Notes: generated by a model not told the origin, from the letters alone. A DNA stretch of 64,000 nucleotides from Endomychus coccineus (GCA_958510875.1 OY294068.1:12687282-12751281); one strand, 5' to 3'. Positions 15,128 through 36,200 are shown, counted from the first letter of the stretch. Numbers and translations are program-made.

Positions 15128-15299
15128 TAAATGTCGCCCAAGTCAACGTGTGACATTACGGTGCTGAGGGCTGAAATGTAGCGGGCTGTTCCACTGGAAA
15201 ACCTGGTCGAATTCCAATAGTGTGGGGTTGACGTATGGCTACCACCAACCTTTCCTCATAACTCGTCGGAACATTATGGATCCGAAACAGAATAACCAC

Positions 15300-15520
15300 T
15301 TACCCGAGGAGGCTCCTCACTGGTGCCTTCTCCCTCTTCCCCGAGGAGGCTCCCCACTGGTGCCTCCTCCCTCTTCTCAGAGGAGGCTCCTCACTTGGTG
15401 CCTCCTCTTCCCCAAGGAGGCTCCTCACTGGTGCCTCCTCCCAAGAGGAAGGCTCCTTAAGGGTGCCTCTCTCTACCCTATCCTCGGAAGGCTCCTTATT
15501 GGAGTCTTCCTCCCTTCACC
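15300..15520 (+). repeat. GC-rich minisatellite with palindromic core
   Basis: About six imperfect copies of a roughly 35-45 bp unit. Each contains the palindromic core GAGGAGGCTCCTC or a variant, followed by ACTGGTGCCTCCTCCCTC. It lies inside the GC-rich insertion. The open frame across it simply reads the repeat and is not taken as a gene. Confidence 0.8.
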
Positions 15521-15659
15521 AGATGGGCTCCCCCTCGGGGTCTACCAGCTTTCCCTTATCCACTGTATAACCCTTGGGGCTCTCGCAAGAAGATCCCGAG
15601 GTGATACATGCTTTGTCCAATGCGTTGGACAAGGTCTAGGTTGAACGGTCCAACATTTG

Positions 15660-16290
15660 TAGGGCTGAAAAGAAGCGACGTCGGAGGATGCGGGAGGCCA
15701 GGAACCCCGCTACGGCGGGAACCCTCGGCCTCTACGCCGCCCCCGTCGACGACCGGAATCGCGGAAGGGTCACCAACCAGGTGCGGGCGGCCGCTCTACG
15801 ACTTCCGTAAAAGGGACGTCGAAGGCGGGGCTAAAAAACATCCTCGCACTTCGGCGTCTATTCCCAAGGACTCTAGCTTGGCCCAACGCCGCAGACTTCA
15901 TGAATCAGCGGCGGCAGGTATGCGGGGGCTCTCATGGGTGGAGCCCTGACGGGTTCTCACCTCCTAGAGTTCGTGGACGCAGTAAGGAGTATAATCTTGG
16001 TTGAGCGAAGCTTTGCCCCCACGTTTCCCCAACCAAGCTGGTTGAAGCGCCAGAATCCGCTTCAAAGGAGTGGCTGTGTGATATACTCCATGAAGCCTTG
16101 GGGAAATGTCAACCTCCTAGTGTTCGAGTCATCAGCTTTTCCTAAACGAAGGAGGGCGGGAAAAAGGTACTGGACTAACCCGTAAACTTGAAGATCCCTG
16201 GAAAAACCAAACCTGGGGTTCAGATACCTTTTGGGGCATACTCGAGAGGGAGGAAAAGACCAACGACGATAATCTGAATATTAAAATAAC
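15660..16290 (+). pseudogene. Degraded LINE ORF1-like coding remnant (DUF4780-type, tentative)
   Basis: Translation in changing frames gives a basic, arginine-rich stretch at about 15,663 (AEKKRRRRMREARNPATAG), then GGAKKHPRTSASIPKDSS at about 15,820. Next comes a piece at about 15,934-16,170 containing LTGSHLLEFVDAVRSII, MKPWGNVNLLVFESS and FPKRRRAG. A tail near 16,236 reads WGILEREEKTNDDNLNI. A basic N-terminus followed by a PW-[AEN]-LLV-LP-[KR]RRR pattern resembles ORF1 proteins of insect LINEs that carry a DUF4780-like domain. That comparison is from memory, so the family is tentative. At least two frameshifts and several stops make it non-functional. Confidence 0.4.
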
Positions 16291-16660
16291 GGATAGGTTC
16301 CATTGATAATTCCATTTTTATAGTTTTAAGATCAAATTGTCTATTTTCCAGGTAATAATCTAAATGTTGAAATTATTATATTGAAGATAGGGTAATTTCT
16401 ACAGAAAATGAACATTGAAAGGTTGAATACGGTTTCTATGAGTTGAGCAGACAATCAAATATCTACGAGAAAACAAAAAGATTGAAATTATATATACTAT
16501 ATTTTAAATTCAAAGGTCAAATGATCTATTCCCCGATTTTCCCAGGTAATAATCTAAATGTTGGAATGATGATATTGAAGACAGGATATTTCATACAGGA
16601 AAAGAAAAACAATAATACGGTTTCTACGAATTAAAAAGACATAACTAAGAGTAGGTAGTA
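16291..16660. repeat. Satellite A remnant beyond the GC-rich insertion
   Basis: Degenerate satellite A resumes with GGTAATAATCTAAATGTTG, GGTTGAATACGGTTTCTA and CTACGAGAAAACAAA. This shows that the insertion entered the array border rather than marking it. Confidence 0.75.
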
Positions 16661-16699
16661 AGGAAGTTGGTATTAGTAAAGAAATGCTATACGCTATAC

Positions 16700-19600
16700 A
16701 AAATTATAGATGAAACATGGAAATTGGTCGGCGGAAACAAAATCAAATATGATTTCCTTTTATAATAGTAAGTAATAATTTTATTAGTTCCTAAAATTGC
16801 CGATTGGCGTAGGGCATGTCAGTTCCTTCATTTTACTTGAATGCTGGAATTGTACTTAAAAGACGATTTATAAAATAAGAAATAGTTATAGAGATAAAAC
16901 ATGAGTGGAGGTTGGTCGGCCGAAACAAAATCACATACGATTATGAAATCAGTAAATATATTTTACTTTAATGCTACAATTATATCTACAAGACGATTTA
17001 TGAGATACGTTGATCTGAAAAAGGAATAGGTATATATAGAAATGAAACATAAGAGTGGAGGTTGGTCGACCGAAACAAAATCAAATATGATTTTCCTTTA
17101 TAATAAAATCGGTCTATTTATTTTACTTTAATGCTAGAATTATATCTACAAGACGATTTATGAGATATGTTGATCTGAAAGGCAATAGGTATATATAAGA
17201 ATGAAATATGAGTGGAGGTTGGTCGGCCGAAACAAAATCAAATATGATTTCCCTTTATAATAAAATCGGTCTATTTATTTTACTTTAATGCTAGAATTAT
17301 ATCTACAAGACGATTTATGAGATATGTTGATCTGAAAAGCAATAGGTATATATAAGAATGAAATCTGAGTGGAGGTTGGTCGGCCGAAACAAAATCAAAT
17401 ATGATTTCCCTTTATAATAAAATCGGTCTATTTATTTTACTTTAATCCTAGAATTATATCTATAATTTATGAAATATGTAGATTTCGAAAAGGAATAGGT
17501 TTAGAGATAAAACATGATAGTGGAGGTTGGTTGGCCGAAACAAAATCAAATATGATTTTTCTTTATAATAAAATCGGTCTATTTTACTTAACATAACATA
17601 AGAGAGGAGAGGTTGGTTGGCCGAAACAAAATCAAATATGATTTTTCTTTATAATAAAATCGGTCTATTTTACTTAACATAACATAAGAGTGGAGAGGTT
17701 GGTCGGCCGAAACAAAATCACATACGATTATGAAATCAGTAAATATATTTTACTTTAATGCTACAATTATATCTACAAGACGATTTATGAGATACGTTGA
17801 TCTGAAAAAGGAATAGGTATATATAGAAATGAAACATAAGAGTGGAGGTTGGTCGGCCGAAACAAAATCAAATATGATTTTCCTTTATAATAAAATCGGT
17901 CTATTTATTTTACTTTAATGCTAGAATTATATCTACAAGACGATTTATGAGATATGTTGATCTGAAAAGCAATAGGTATATATAAGAATGAAATCTGAGT
18001 GGAGGTTGGTCGGCCGAAACAAAATCAAATATGATTTCCCTTTATAATAAAATCGGTCTATTTATTTTACTTTAATGCTAGAATTATATCTACAAGACGA
18101 TTTATGAGATATGTTGATCTGAAAAGCAATAGGTATATATAAGAATGATATCTGAGTGGAGGTTGGTCGGCCGAAACAAAATCAAATATGATTTCCCTTT
18201 ATAATAAAATCGGTCTATTTATTTTACTTTAATCCTAGAATTATATCTATAATTTATGAAATATGTAGAGTTCGAAAAGGAATAGGTTTAGAGATAAAAC
18301 ATGATAGTGGAGGTTGGCCGAAACAAAATCAAATATGATTTTTGTTTTATAATAAAATCGGTCTATTTTACTTAACATAACATAAGATTGGAGGTTGGTT
18401 GGCCGAAACAAAATCAAATATGATTTTTCTTTATAATAAAATCGGTCTATTTTACTTAACATAACATAAGAGAGGAGAGGTTGGTTGGCCGAAACAAAAT
18501 CAAATATGATTTTTCTTTATAATAAAATCGGTCTATTTTACTTAACATAACATAAGAGTGGAGAGGTTGGTCGGCCGAAACAAAATCACATACGATTATG
18601 AAATCAGTAAATATATTTTACTTTAATGCTACAATTATATCTACAAGACGATTTATGAGATACGTTGATCTGAAAAAGGAATAGGTATATATAGAAATGA
18701 AACATAAGAGTGGAGGTTGGTCGGCCGAAACAAAATCAAATATGATTTTCCTTTATAATAAAATCGGTCTATTTATTTTACTTTAATGCTAGAATTATAT
18801 CTACAAGACGATTTATGAGATATGTTGATCTGAAAAGCAATAGGTATATATAAGAATGAAATCTGAGTGGAGGTTGGTCGGCCGAAACAAAATCAAATAT
18901 GATTTCCCTTTATAATAAAATCGGTCTATTTATTTTACTTTAATGCTAGAATTATATCTACAAGACGATTTATGAGATATGTTGATCTGAAAAGCAATAG
19001 GTATATATAAGAATGATATCTGAGTGGAGGTTGGTCGGCCGAAACAAAATCAAATATGATTTCCCTTTATAATAAAATCGGTCTATTTATTTTACTTTAA
19101 TCCTAGAATTATATCTATAATTTATGAAATATGTAGAGTTCGAAAAGGAATAGGTTTAGAGATAAAACATGATAGTGGAGGTTGGCCGAAACAAAATCAA
19201 ATATGATTTTTGTTTTATAATAAAATCGGTCTATTTTACTTAACATAACATAAGATTGGAGGTTGGTTGGCCGAAACAAAATCAAATATGATTTTTCTTT
19301 ATAATAAAATCGGTCTATTTTACTTAACATAACATAAGAGTGGAGAGGTTGGTCGGCCGAAACAAAATCACATACGATTATGAAATCAGTAAATATATTT
19401 TACTTTAATGCTACAATTATATCTACAAGACGATTTATGAGATACGTTGATCTGAAAAAGGAATAGGTATATATAGAAATGAAACATAAGAGTGGAGGTT
19501 GGTCGGCCGAAACAAAATCAAATATGATTTTCCTTTATAATAAAATCGGTCTATTTATTTTACTTTAATGCTAGAATTATGTCTACAAGACGATTTATGA

Positions 19601-21920
19601 GATATGTTGATCTGAAAAGCAATAGGTATATATAAGAATGAAATCTGAGTGGAGGTTGGTCGGCCGAAACAAAATCAAATATGATTTTCCTTTATAATAA
19701 AATCGGTCTATTTATTTTACTTTAATGCTAGAATTATATCTACAAGACGATTTATGAGATATGTTGATCTGAAAAAGGAATAGGTATATATAGAAATGAA
19801 ACATAAGAGTGGAGGTTGGTCGGCCGAAACAAAATCAAATATGATTTTCCTTTATAATAAAATCGGTCTATTTATTTTACTTTAATGCTAGAATTATGTC
19901 TACAAGACGATTTATGAGATATGTTGATCTGAAAAGCAATAGGTATATATAAGAATGAAATCTGAGTGGAGGTTGGTCGGCCGAAGCAAAATCAAATATG
20001 ATTTTCCTTTATAATAAAATCGGTCTATTTATTTTACTTTATTGCTAGAATTATATCTACAAGACGATTTATGAGATATGTTGATCTGAAAAGCAATAGG
20101 TATATAAGAATGAAATATGAGTGGAGGTTGGTCGGCCGAAACAAAATCAAATATGATTTCCCTTTATAATAAAATCGGTCTATTTATTTTACTTTAATCC
20201 TAGAATTATATCTATAATTTATGAAATATGTAGATTTCGAAAAGGAATAGGTTTAGAGATAAAACATGATAGTGGAGGTTGGTTGGCCGAAACAAAATCA
20301 AATATGATTTTTCTTTATAATAAAATCGGTCTATTTTACTTAACATAACATAAGAGTGGAGGTTGGTCGGCCGGAACAAAATCAAAAAGAAATAGATTTA
20401 TAATAAAATCAGTCTATTTTACTTTAATGCTAGAATTATATCGGTAAGACGATTTATGAAACATGAATGGAGGTTGGTCGGCCGAAACAAAATCAAATAC
20501 GATTTTCATTTATAATAAAATCACTCTATTTATTTTACTTTAATCTTAGAATTATATCTACAGGACGATTTATGAAATATGTTGATCTAAAAGAGGAATA
20601 GGTTTATATACAGGTGAAACATATGAGTGGAGGTCGGTCGGCCGAAACAAAATCAAATATGATTTTCCTTTGTAATAAAATCAGTCTATTTATTTTACTT
20701 TAATGTTAGAATTATATCTACAGGACGATTTATGAAATATGTTGATCTGAAAAAGGAATAGGTATATATACAGATGAAACATAGAGTGGAGGTTGGTCGG
20801 CCGAAACAAAATCAAATATGATTTTCCTTTATAATAAAATCGGTCTATTTATTTTACTTTATTGCTAGAATTATATCTACAAGACGATTTATGAGATATG
20901 TTGATCTGAAAAGCAATAGGTATATAAGAATGAAATATGAGTGGAGGTTGGTCGGCCGAAACAAAATCAAATATGATTTCCCTTTATAATAAAATCGGTC
21001 TATTTATTTTACTTTAATCCTAGAATTATATCTATAATTTATGAAATATGTAGATTTCGAAAAGGAATAGGTTTAGAGATAAAACATGATACTGGAGGTT
21101 GGTTGGCCGAAACAAAATCAAATATGATTTTTCTTTATAATAAAATCGGTCTATTTTACTTAACATAACATAAGAGTGGAGGTTGGTCGGCCGGAACAAA
21201 ATCAAAAAGAAATAGATTTATAATAAAATCAGTCTATTTTACTTTAATGCTAGAATTATATCGGTAAGACGATTTATGAAACATGAATGGAGGTTGGTCG
21301 GCCGAAACAAAATCAAATACGATTTTCATTTATAATAAAATCACTCTATTTATTTTACTTTAATCTTAGAATTATATCTACAGGACGATTTATGAAATAT
21401 GTTGATCTAAAAGAGGAATAGGTTTATATACAGGTGAAACATATGAGTGGAGGTCGGTCGGCCGAAACAAAATCAAATATGATTTTCCTTTGTAATAAAA
21501 TCAGCCTATTTATTTTACTTTAATGTTAGAATTATATCTACAGGACGATTTATGAAATTTGTTGATCTGAAAAAGGAATAGGTATATATACAGATGAAAC
21601 ATAGAGTGGAGGTTGGTCGGCCGAAACAAAATCAAATATGATTTTCCTTTATAATGAAATCAGTCTCTTTATTCTACTTCAATGTTAGAATTATATCTAC
21701 AGGACGATTTATGAAATATGTAGATTTCAAAAGAAATAGGTATACAGATAAAACTTGATAGTGGAGGTTGGTCGGCCGAAACAAAATCAAATATGATTTT
21801 CCTTTATGCTAGGATTATATCTACAGGACGGTTAATGAAATATGTAAATCTCGAAAAGAAATAGGTTAGAGATAAAACATGAGAGTGGAGTTTGGTCGGC
21901 CGAAACAAACTCGAAAATGA
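16700..21920. repeat. Satellite B: tandem array of about 157-bp units
   Basis: Tandem units begin with GTGGAGGTTGGTCGGCCGAA and continue through AACAAAATCAAATATGATTT, CGGTCTATTTATTTTAC and CTACAAGACGATTTATGAGA. Full units are about 150-157 bp, and shortened units of about 83-90 bp lack the middle (for example near 17,529, 17,612 and 18,400). Larger blocks are repeated: 18,247-18,462 recurs identically 868 bp downstream, and a segment with the variant GGCCGGAACAAAATC recurs at 20,371 and 21,191 (offset 820 bp). The GC-rich palindrome TCGGCCGA stands out in otherwise AT-rich units. Open frames here only read the repeat. Confidence 0.95.
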
Positions 21921-22379
21921 TTCTCTTAAATAATATATTTTTTAATTTTCCTCGAATATGTAGACATATTGGACGATTGATCTGAAAATGGAATAGGTAT
22001 AGAGGAAAAAAGACAAGAAAAGGTTAATATGGTTTTTACAAATTGGAAAGATAAACAAATAAGTTTATGATAAAATTTTGCATTAATGAAGGAATTAATG
22101 ATAAAATTGACAAAAATTGATTTAAAAATTTCACATATTATAGAAAACATTGTCCCTAAGTAAATAGCCATACATGAATTAAGATTAGTTTACTAATATT
22201 TATTGTATTTTAGTTTGTTGGCAGTACCTCAAGATATCCTGCGGATCATCAACAGTAAATAGTTTGAATTGAAATTATGGAATATAAATGTACCAAATTA
22301 TTTTCAATAAATGTGTGATTCACTGATACGTGTTTGAATGTTTCCCCTCTTATGAATAAAACAAATAACAAACCTTCAG
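21921..22379. other. AT-rich spacer with no gene
   Basis: AT-rich sequence with a faint satellite A-like echo (GGTTAATATGGTTTTTACAA at about 22,023). I see no coding, RNA or transposon signal. Confidence 0.5.
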
Positions 22380-22924
22380 TAACTTGGAGAAATTATTATT
22401 TTTTATGAAACGTGATAAATTAAGAAAATTGAAAGATGTTTGCACTAAAACTGTTCTTCTGAACTGAATCAAATATAAAATCATGACAAAGTCGAAAAAA
22501 ATTATTGCCAAAAGTGAAATGAATAATAAATAAATAGTAAATAAACCAATTGTCACAAATTTGGAGTATGTTTCGTGAAACGTGATAGATAAACAAATCC
22601 AATGATTTTTGCATAAAACTGAATTGAATCAAATATCGCGAATTTCGGAAAAATTCATTGTGAAACATCAACAAATCAAAATGTTTGCAGTAGGAGCTGA
22701 ACTAAACGGAATAATTTGTTGAAAAAATTTAGTCGATATGTCAACAATAAAAAGATCTGTGCACTTGAACTGATTTTCTGAACTAAATCAAATATCAACT
22801 CAAATTTGGTAAAAATTTTATTGTGCAAAGTGATACATAAACCCAAAACATGTTTGCACTAAAGGTAAATTCTGAACTAATTTGATAAAAAATTTATTAA
22901 AAAAAGTGATACATAAACAAACCA

Positions 22925-23045
22925 GAATAGTATAAATGAGAAATAAACTGAGTTTACTGTGATGATGGCTAATTGGTAGCCGAAACGTCCTCTATACTTT
23001 AAACAGTATTTTCAGTGATTATTTCTTATTTATAGTGTTACAGGT
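22925..23045 (+). mobile_element. PLE 3'-end fragment
   Basis: Shares GAGTTTACT, GATGATGGCTA, TTGGTAGCCGAAA, ACAGTATTTT, AGTG, ATTATTTCTTATTTATAGTG with the 3' ends of the PLE copies near 26,000 and 58,050. No coding part is present. It lies between minisatellite units. Confidence 0.7.
22959..22990 (+). ncRNA. Hammerhead-like motif (PLE 3' end), copy 1
   Basis: The core reads GTGATGA (C3 changed to G), followed by one extra T. A perfect 5-bp stem GGCTA/TAGCC closes the loop ATTGG. Then comes GAA, the self-complementary ACGT and C. The layout matches the minimal, possibly dimeric hammerhead motifs known from Penelope-like elements. The changed core C makes this copy unlikely to cleave. Confidence 0.45.
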
Positions 23046-23239
23046 TGCACTGATACTAATTTTCTGAACTATTTCAAACCCATAAATTTGGAATTTTTTT
23101 TTTGTTGCACTAAAATTAATTTTGTAAATTGAATCAGCCTTTCAGAAACGTGGATGAATTTTTATTATGAAGAGTTATACATAAGAAAATCGAAATATAT
23201 TTTCGGCAAAACTACATAAGCAAATAGGAATATATTGCA

Positions 23240-31332
<8,093 letters not shown>

Positions 31333-31397
31333 TTTCAAAAAATAAATGATGTCTCACTATATTGAGCTTTAAAAAGATCGAAACATCGAAATTCTGT

Positions 31398-31433
31398 GTC
31401 TGACTATCAAATCCCAACATTCATATTTATATA
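31398..31433 (-). promoter_or_regulatory. Core promoter of the carboxylesterase (TATA + initiator)
   Basis: Reading the minus strand, TATATAAAT (31,433-31,425) is followed about 32 nt downstream by the initiator-like TCAGAC (31,403-31,398), close to the arthropod TCAGT consensus. The predicted start near 31,401 leaves a leader of about 70 nt before the ATG at 31,332. Confidence 0.5.
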
Positions 31434-32127
31434 TTTTATATAACGGAAGCTTAAATTATGATTGCTTTATTATTTCATGTTATCTAGATAATCAGTATAA
31501 TTATTTGAATAGTCATTGACCATTTTATGCTGATGATTCTAGAATTTATTGATAATTACGTCAACTTGCCTCCTCAAGTAAATTATAATACTCTATTTCA
31601 AATCAACAAGTCACCCACGAATTAGTGTTAATCTATGATATATTGTTGATGAAACTCGGTAAGCAATGGTGAATTGGTGAACAGTTTGTTAGGGAAGAAT
31701 ATGCAACCAGAGGGAGGCAGTAAACTGTTGGAAATCTGGGCATTTTGTTGCTGCAATACCTTTGCCAACATATCATATTTAGAAGAATCGTATGTCACTG
31801 AGTAAATTACAGAACAAGGTATGTATGTAATCCTCCTTGAAAATCGTCAAAGTTGCTTGCGATTTTGAGATAGAATTTCTGTATAACCTCAAAAAGGCAA
31901 TGGGAAGTTTCAGCCCCACCGTTTTATCGCCAGGGGGTTTCAGCGGCAGTGGTTGCGGCTCCAAGGCCATTTCAGGGTTGGCCGTTTCGACGTTGAATTA
32001 TATAACTTTTTGCAAAAATTCATTATACCTATCTCAACACTAATATCAAGGAATAAATTAAAGAATAACACTAATTCCAATTTCTAGGTATTCGTTACTC
32101 ATGATTTATATAAATTAGATTAAATTC
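31434..32127. other. Intergenic sequence upstream of the esterase
   Basis: Mostly AT-rich. A GC-richer patch at about 31,900-32,000 (with CAGGGGGTTTCAGCGGCAGT) is open on both strands but has no recognised motif. Confidence 0.4.
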
Positions 32128-32265
32128 ATAATTCTTCCATGTTTCGTCCACGGTTACGAAACGGCGCAAAAAGTCCTTCTTATCGCGCTTGAACATTGCC
32201 AAACACTCCTTTGAAGTTGTCACACGGTCGCGCTTATTGTCAATAGATAGCAAATTGCGGCACCC
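32128..32265 (-). pseudogene. mariner transposase fragment
   Basis: The minus strand reads NLLSIDNKRDRVTTSKECLA, then MFKRDKKDFLRRFVTVDETW. This is the segment leading to the first catalytic aspartate of mariner transposases (family pattern with F-L-R-R-[YF]-V-T-x-D-E-T-W). Only about 45 codons remain, and no terminal repeats were found. It lies between the two minus-strand genes. Confidence 0.8.
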
Positions 32266-33218
32266 ATCTGGTAGATAGCTTTCTCATATTCTTCATCAGC
32301 ATATGATATTGGAAAAATGTCAGAACCTAATTGTTTTGAAATCCCTAAATATTCATTATTAACTTCCTTTACATACTGATCTAACTTCACTAGAAACTCC
32401 TCAAACCAGGTAAACTTATGTCATTTTGCTGACTATTATTGATACATATCTGAATTTTTACGGTTAGAGTCTCTGGTTATCCATCCTAAACTCTAGCCAG
32501 CCGTGTGATCTTCCGAAAACGGCACCCGTAGAGCTTGTACATGTATGGTATTATAACGAAGGGTCATCAGAAGAGATGAAGACGACCAAATCGGAATTTT
32601 TCCATACTTACCCCTTCAAAAATTATGCTCAATCCCAAAAACAATTCAGTCAAGTTAAGATAACTGTGGTCTTTGTTCAGTAAAAGCTCAGTAGTTAGAG
32701 TGCATAATTCCTCCACAAGATTTTATTAGGGTCACTATCTAAGTAATGAGTAGAATTCACGTAGTAACGTGGTTAATTATCGTCTCCAAGGTTGAAACTG
32801 ACGTTTGGATCGGATCTCTGATATCAGTTACTTCTTGAAATAACTCAAATCTAAATCGATGTTTATATCTTACGACAGGAATAAACTCTCTCAAATTTGA
32901 TGAATAAAATCAATTTAATAGTTTCTAAGAACACAATTATTATAATTACTTGCTTATCAGAATGTACGTATAAAAAATGAATATAAACTATTAAACAGAA
33001 TAACAGCAATTATATTTATAGCTGCTATTAATGATGATACTATTACTTCTGAAATCTACCAACATTAGTAGAGAATAAAAAAAAATCATTGGTAGATTTT
33101 AGATGTTTCCTTGCTTATATGCTATTTAGAAGCGTCGAATAAAAGATAACAAGCATCTCACTTCCTGTACATCTGGCTATTGATTCGAGATGACAAAACT
33201 GAATACGGTGGTTTATCA
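32266..33218. other. Intergenic region between protease and esterase
   Basis: AT-rich, with no gene or element recognised. A weak local inverted motif (GGTAGATTT) occurs near 33,050-33,110. Confidence 0.4.
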
Positions 33219-36200
33219 TTAGGCAGCTTTAACAAAACCAATTCGTTTGTTGTCCAAGTCGTATATGCTGTAATATTCAACTAAAAATGATGCTCCTAGA
33301 ACCCATCTGTTTTGTTCGTCCGGTGTAGAAGCGGGTTCAAACGCCGATAGACATATTGTAAAAGAAAGATAGGTTAACTGAAAATAGAGAAAACAATGAA
33401 TAGATAGCCTGCAAAAGGAATGTATATACTGTTTCGGTTCGTTAATCAATAGAAACTTTTTATAAAGGCTGTTCTTAGAATGCATATCCACATCTATTTG
33501 CTAACCATTGGTAAGTATTTTATATTGAGGAAAATAGTTGCTGTATGTTACCTACCTTAGTTATGTAAGCAGGTCCAGGAAGAGAGAAGTTTTGTCCTCC
33601 CAATACAAAATCTAATTTGGGTAATTTATTTATAGTATCGCACTTCACCTAGAAAAAAAATTCATTCAACTATAACTGATCAACGTTGGTCAACAGCATA
33701 TAGTCATCAATCACATTTTTAATTTTCAGAAGACAATGTTGCCAAATTGTAACTAAATTATTGAATATTGCCTAAACCAAGAAATCACCAACTACAAATG
33801 TTCATCATTATACCTAATAGATAAACCTAACTTATTATCTGACCACCGTGCTATTATGTTCTTGTTCAAAATAACGCAGCCAGCGGCTTTTTAACTGCTT
33901 TGACATTTTGCAAACAGGCGTTTTGCAGTACCAATATAATTATTATGTCACTCTATTCTAGGTCGATCAGTATCATTACAAACTAATAGTTCTAGACAGC
34001 CGTTACGCTCTTCTCATAAAGTTCATCAGTAGAACGAGAGTGTTGAAGGGTATACATAACCGACAAACAGCGTAGTAAAAAGACCAAATGATTCAACGCA
34101 TCTATGAATAAATGTTCCTCTAAGATGTACCACATTGACTAATAAATTACTCGAACTTTCAATTTAATGTTTATCGATCTAGAACACGGTCGTATACACA
34201 GGTCTGGAAACTCTATTGTTTGACATGAGTTTCTTACATGTCGCTAAACTCGTAGTTCCTCGCTCAACCACCAGCTGGCGCATGGATCGAAGTATGTTGT
34301 CAGGATTGCGCCATATCGTTCAAATTTCAAGCCCCACCCCACAATACAAAGATTGCCAGAGAACATCCCTCGGCTCATGCGCCACCCGTGACGTACTACG
34401 CGACAGTTGAGGCTTAGCGGACTCACTTCTCACATAGGAAACAGCCTCGAGTTTCCAGACCTGTGTATACGACCGTGATCTAGACTAGAGAGATCTCATC
34501 ATTGTTATCTGCGACAAGCCAACTAGAAATGAATGTGTTCATAGATTCATTTGTATCTCGATTGCCACATAATATTGTTCTAAAAAGAACAATTTTTGAT
34601 AAAATCCGAATAAACACAATCAAAAATTCTCTCTGGTAAACTATAAATACTGTGGGCTATAGAAATAAGAAAATAATAAATGTCAGTAAATAAAATGGGC
34701 TAACCGACAGCATCGTACGCAATATCAAGAATGTGTTCGAAATTAAAAAAAAAAACAAATCATTATATCAAAGTTATATATTGTATATTGGTATTATTGC
34801 GCTAAACCGATGACATGAACGTTGAGGGCATGTATCGGTATTTATTTTGTAAACTATGAGTGTACAGTTTCGTACACTTCACAATCATAGGCGTTACCAG
34901 AGGTAACTCTCCTTAATAGGCATTCAGCAAGCGTTGAAAAAACTAAAACCTAAATTGGACAAAGAATGGATAAGAGTATTAATGTTGTCAAGCTTTGTGG
35001 CTATTGTAGAACTTGAGAAACTGTATGAAGAAGAAAACAGCTACCAGGAGAGTGTCAGTTCAGTTGCAACCGGCGACAACAAAAATGGTTTGCATTTGGG
35101 GAAACAGCAAATCGTTATAATCCTCCAGCTATTAGTCTCACCGACTATTTTAAAAGGTCTATATTTATTCAATATATGCATTCTTTCCATAACTCAACTG
35201 GGATGAAAAGACTCCGGCGTTTGCATTGCAATCATTGTACCCCTACATCATGAACACATTGGCCAAAAATCACAACAAAAGAAAATATTACTGCTTTTAT
35301 AATCTGAGCTGCGCAAATCTAGTTGAGCTATGGTTCAATCTGTGGAAAGACAAGATTTGGAAAAAGAAGGTCTAAAAGTACTTGTTGACGTTTGAAAGGA
35401 GTAAGAGAACTTTTTCTTTCACATTAGGCAGGCAACGATTGAGAGGACTCTGGGGCGTGTGGAGGCAAGGCCTCAATGGCCTATGCATGCACTGAAAATT
35501 TGTGAAAAAACAAGAATTTAATAGAACAAGTTGTGTTGCGATTTTCATTCCCCATGGAACCTCAATACAAACATTTATAAATGACCTTGAAAACATATGA
35601 TATAAATAATCCAGTATTTTGAAGCAAGACGATGATTTGAAACTCTATCGCATCAATAATAAATTGAACGATTGTGTCCTAAAATTGATCGAATTAGATT
35701 TCAGGTAAATCTAATGTTATGTTTTTTAGCCGCATTATAGTTAAAGAATCATAATATTTATTTTCATGGACTATGGAAGCAAAACTTCGTTCTAAGAATC
35801 ATATCAACATGGCTGGCTGAAGCGGCAAACAGTGGATACATTATCTATTTATTTTTACGAATATAATATCTCAAACTATTTACCGAATATCTGTTGAAGA
35901 ATAGTTCTTTTGCATCTATGGTATCGTGAATCTTATCTATATCAGCTTTAGGTCCAATTATCGTATTGGAACTAGTGTCTACGATAACTTTGCAATTATT
36001 TGGACATAATATGAAGAACTTGTTGACATTAGAGTTGACAACTAACCTGAAACAGAATTGCCAAATATTTAGATATGTGACTACACCTTTGTAACTTCTT
36101 GACATTGCATAAATTAAAATATTGTGTCCTCAGTACTAAATTTCTCTTATACTAAATTAACTTTACCAAAAAGTTGTTTTGAGATTATTTATTATTATAT

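Larger units (their letters stand above)
15128..16290. mobile_element. GC-rich insertion splitting degenerate satellite A
   Basis: An abrupt rise in GC content interrupts satellite sequence. Satellite A resumes at about 16,310 with AAGATCAAATTGTCTATT. Flanks read AATATCTAAATG on the left and ATAATCTGAATA on the right, which could be an imperfect target duplication of the satellite motif AATCTAAATG. The interior holds a GC-rich minisatellite and coding-like remnants described separately. The most likely reading is a decayed non-LTR retrotransposon piece. No complete open frame is present. Confidence 0.6.

Noticed and set aside
15222..15949. Two overlapping open frames of 140 and 113 codons
   Set aside because: The first reads the GC-rich minisatellite (repeated APHWCLLP-like units), and the second is a frame in a decayed retroelement. 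Neither has a start context or domain that supports a gene.
18247..19330. Two identical 71-codon minus-strand frames
   Set aside because: They are the same satellite B block repeated 868 bp apart and simply read through repeat units.
31779..32043. Open frames on both strands in a GC-richer patch
   Set aside because: Short, mutually overlapping, and without recognisable motif.
34216..34426. Open frames on both strands
   Set aside because: They lie inside the 293-bp MITE and reflect its symmetrical sequence.
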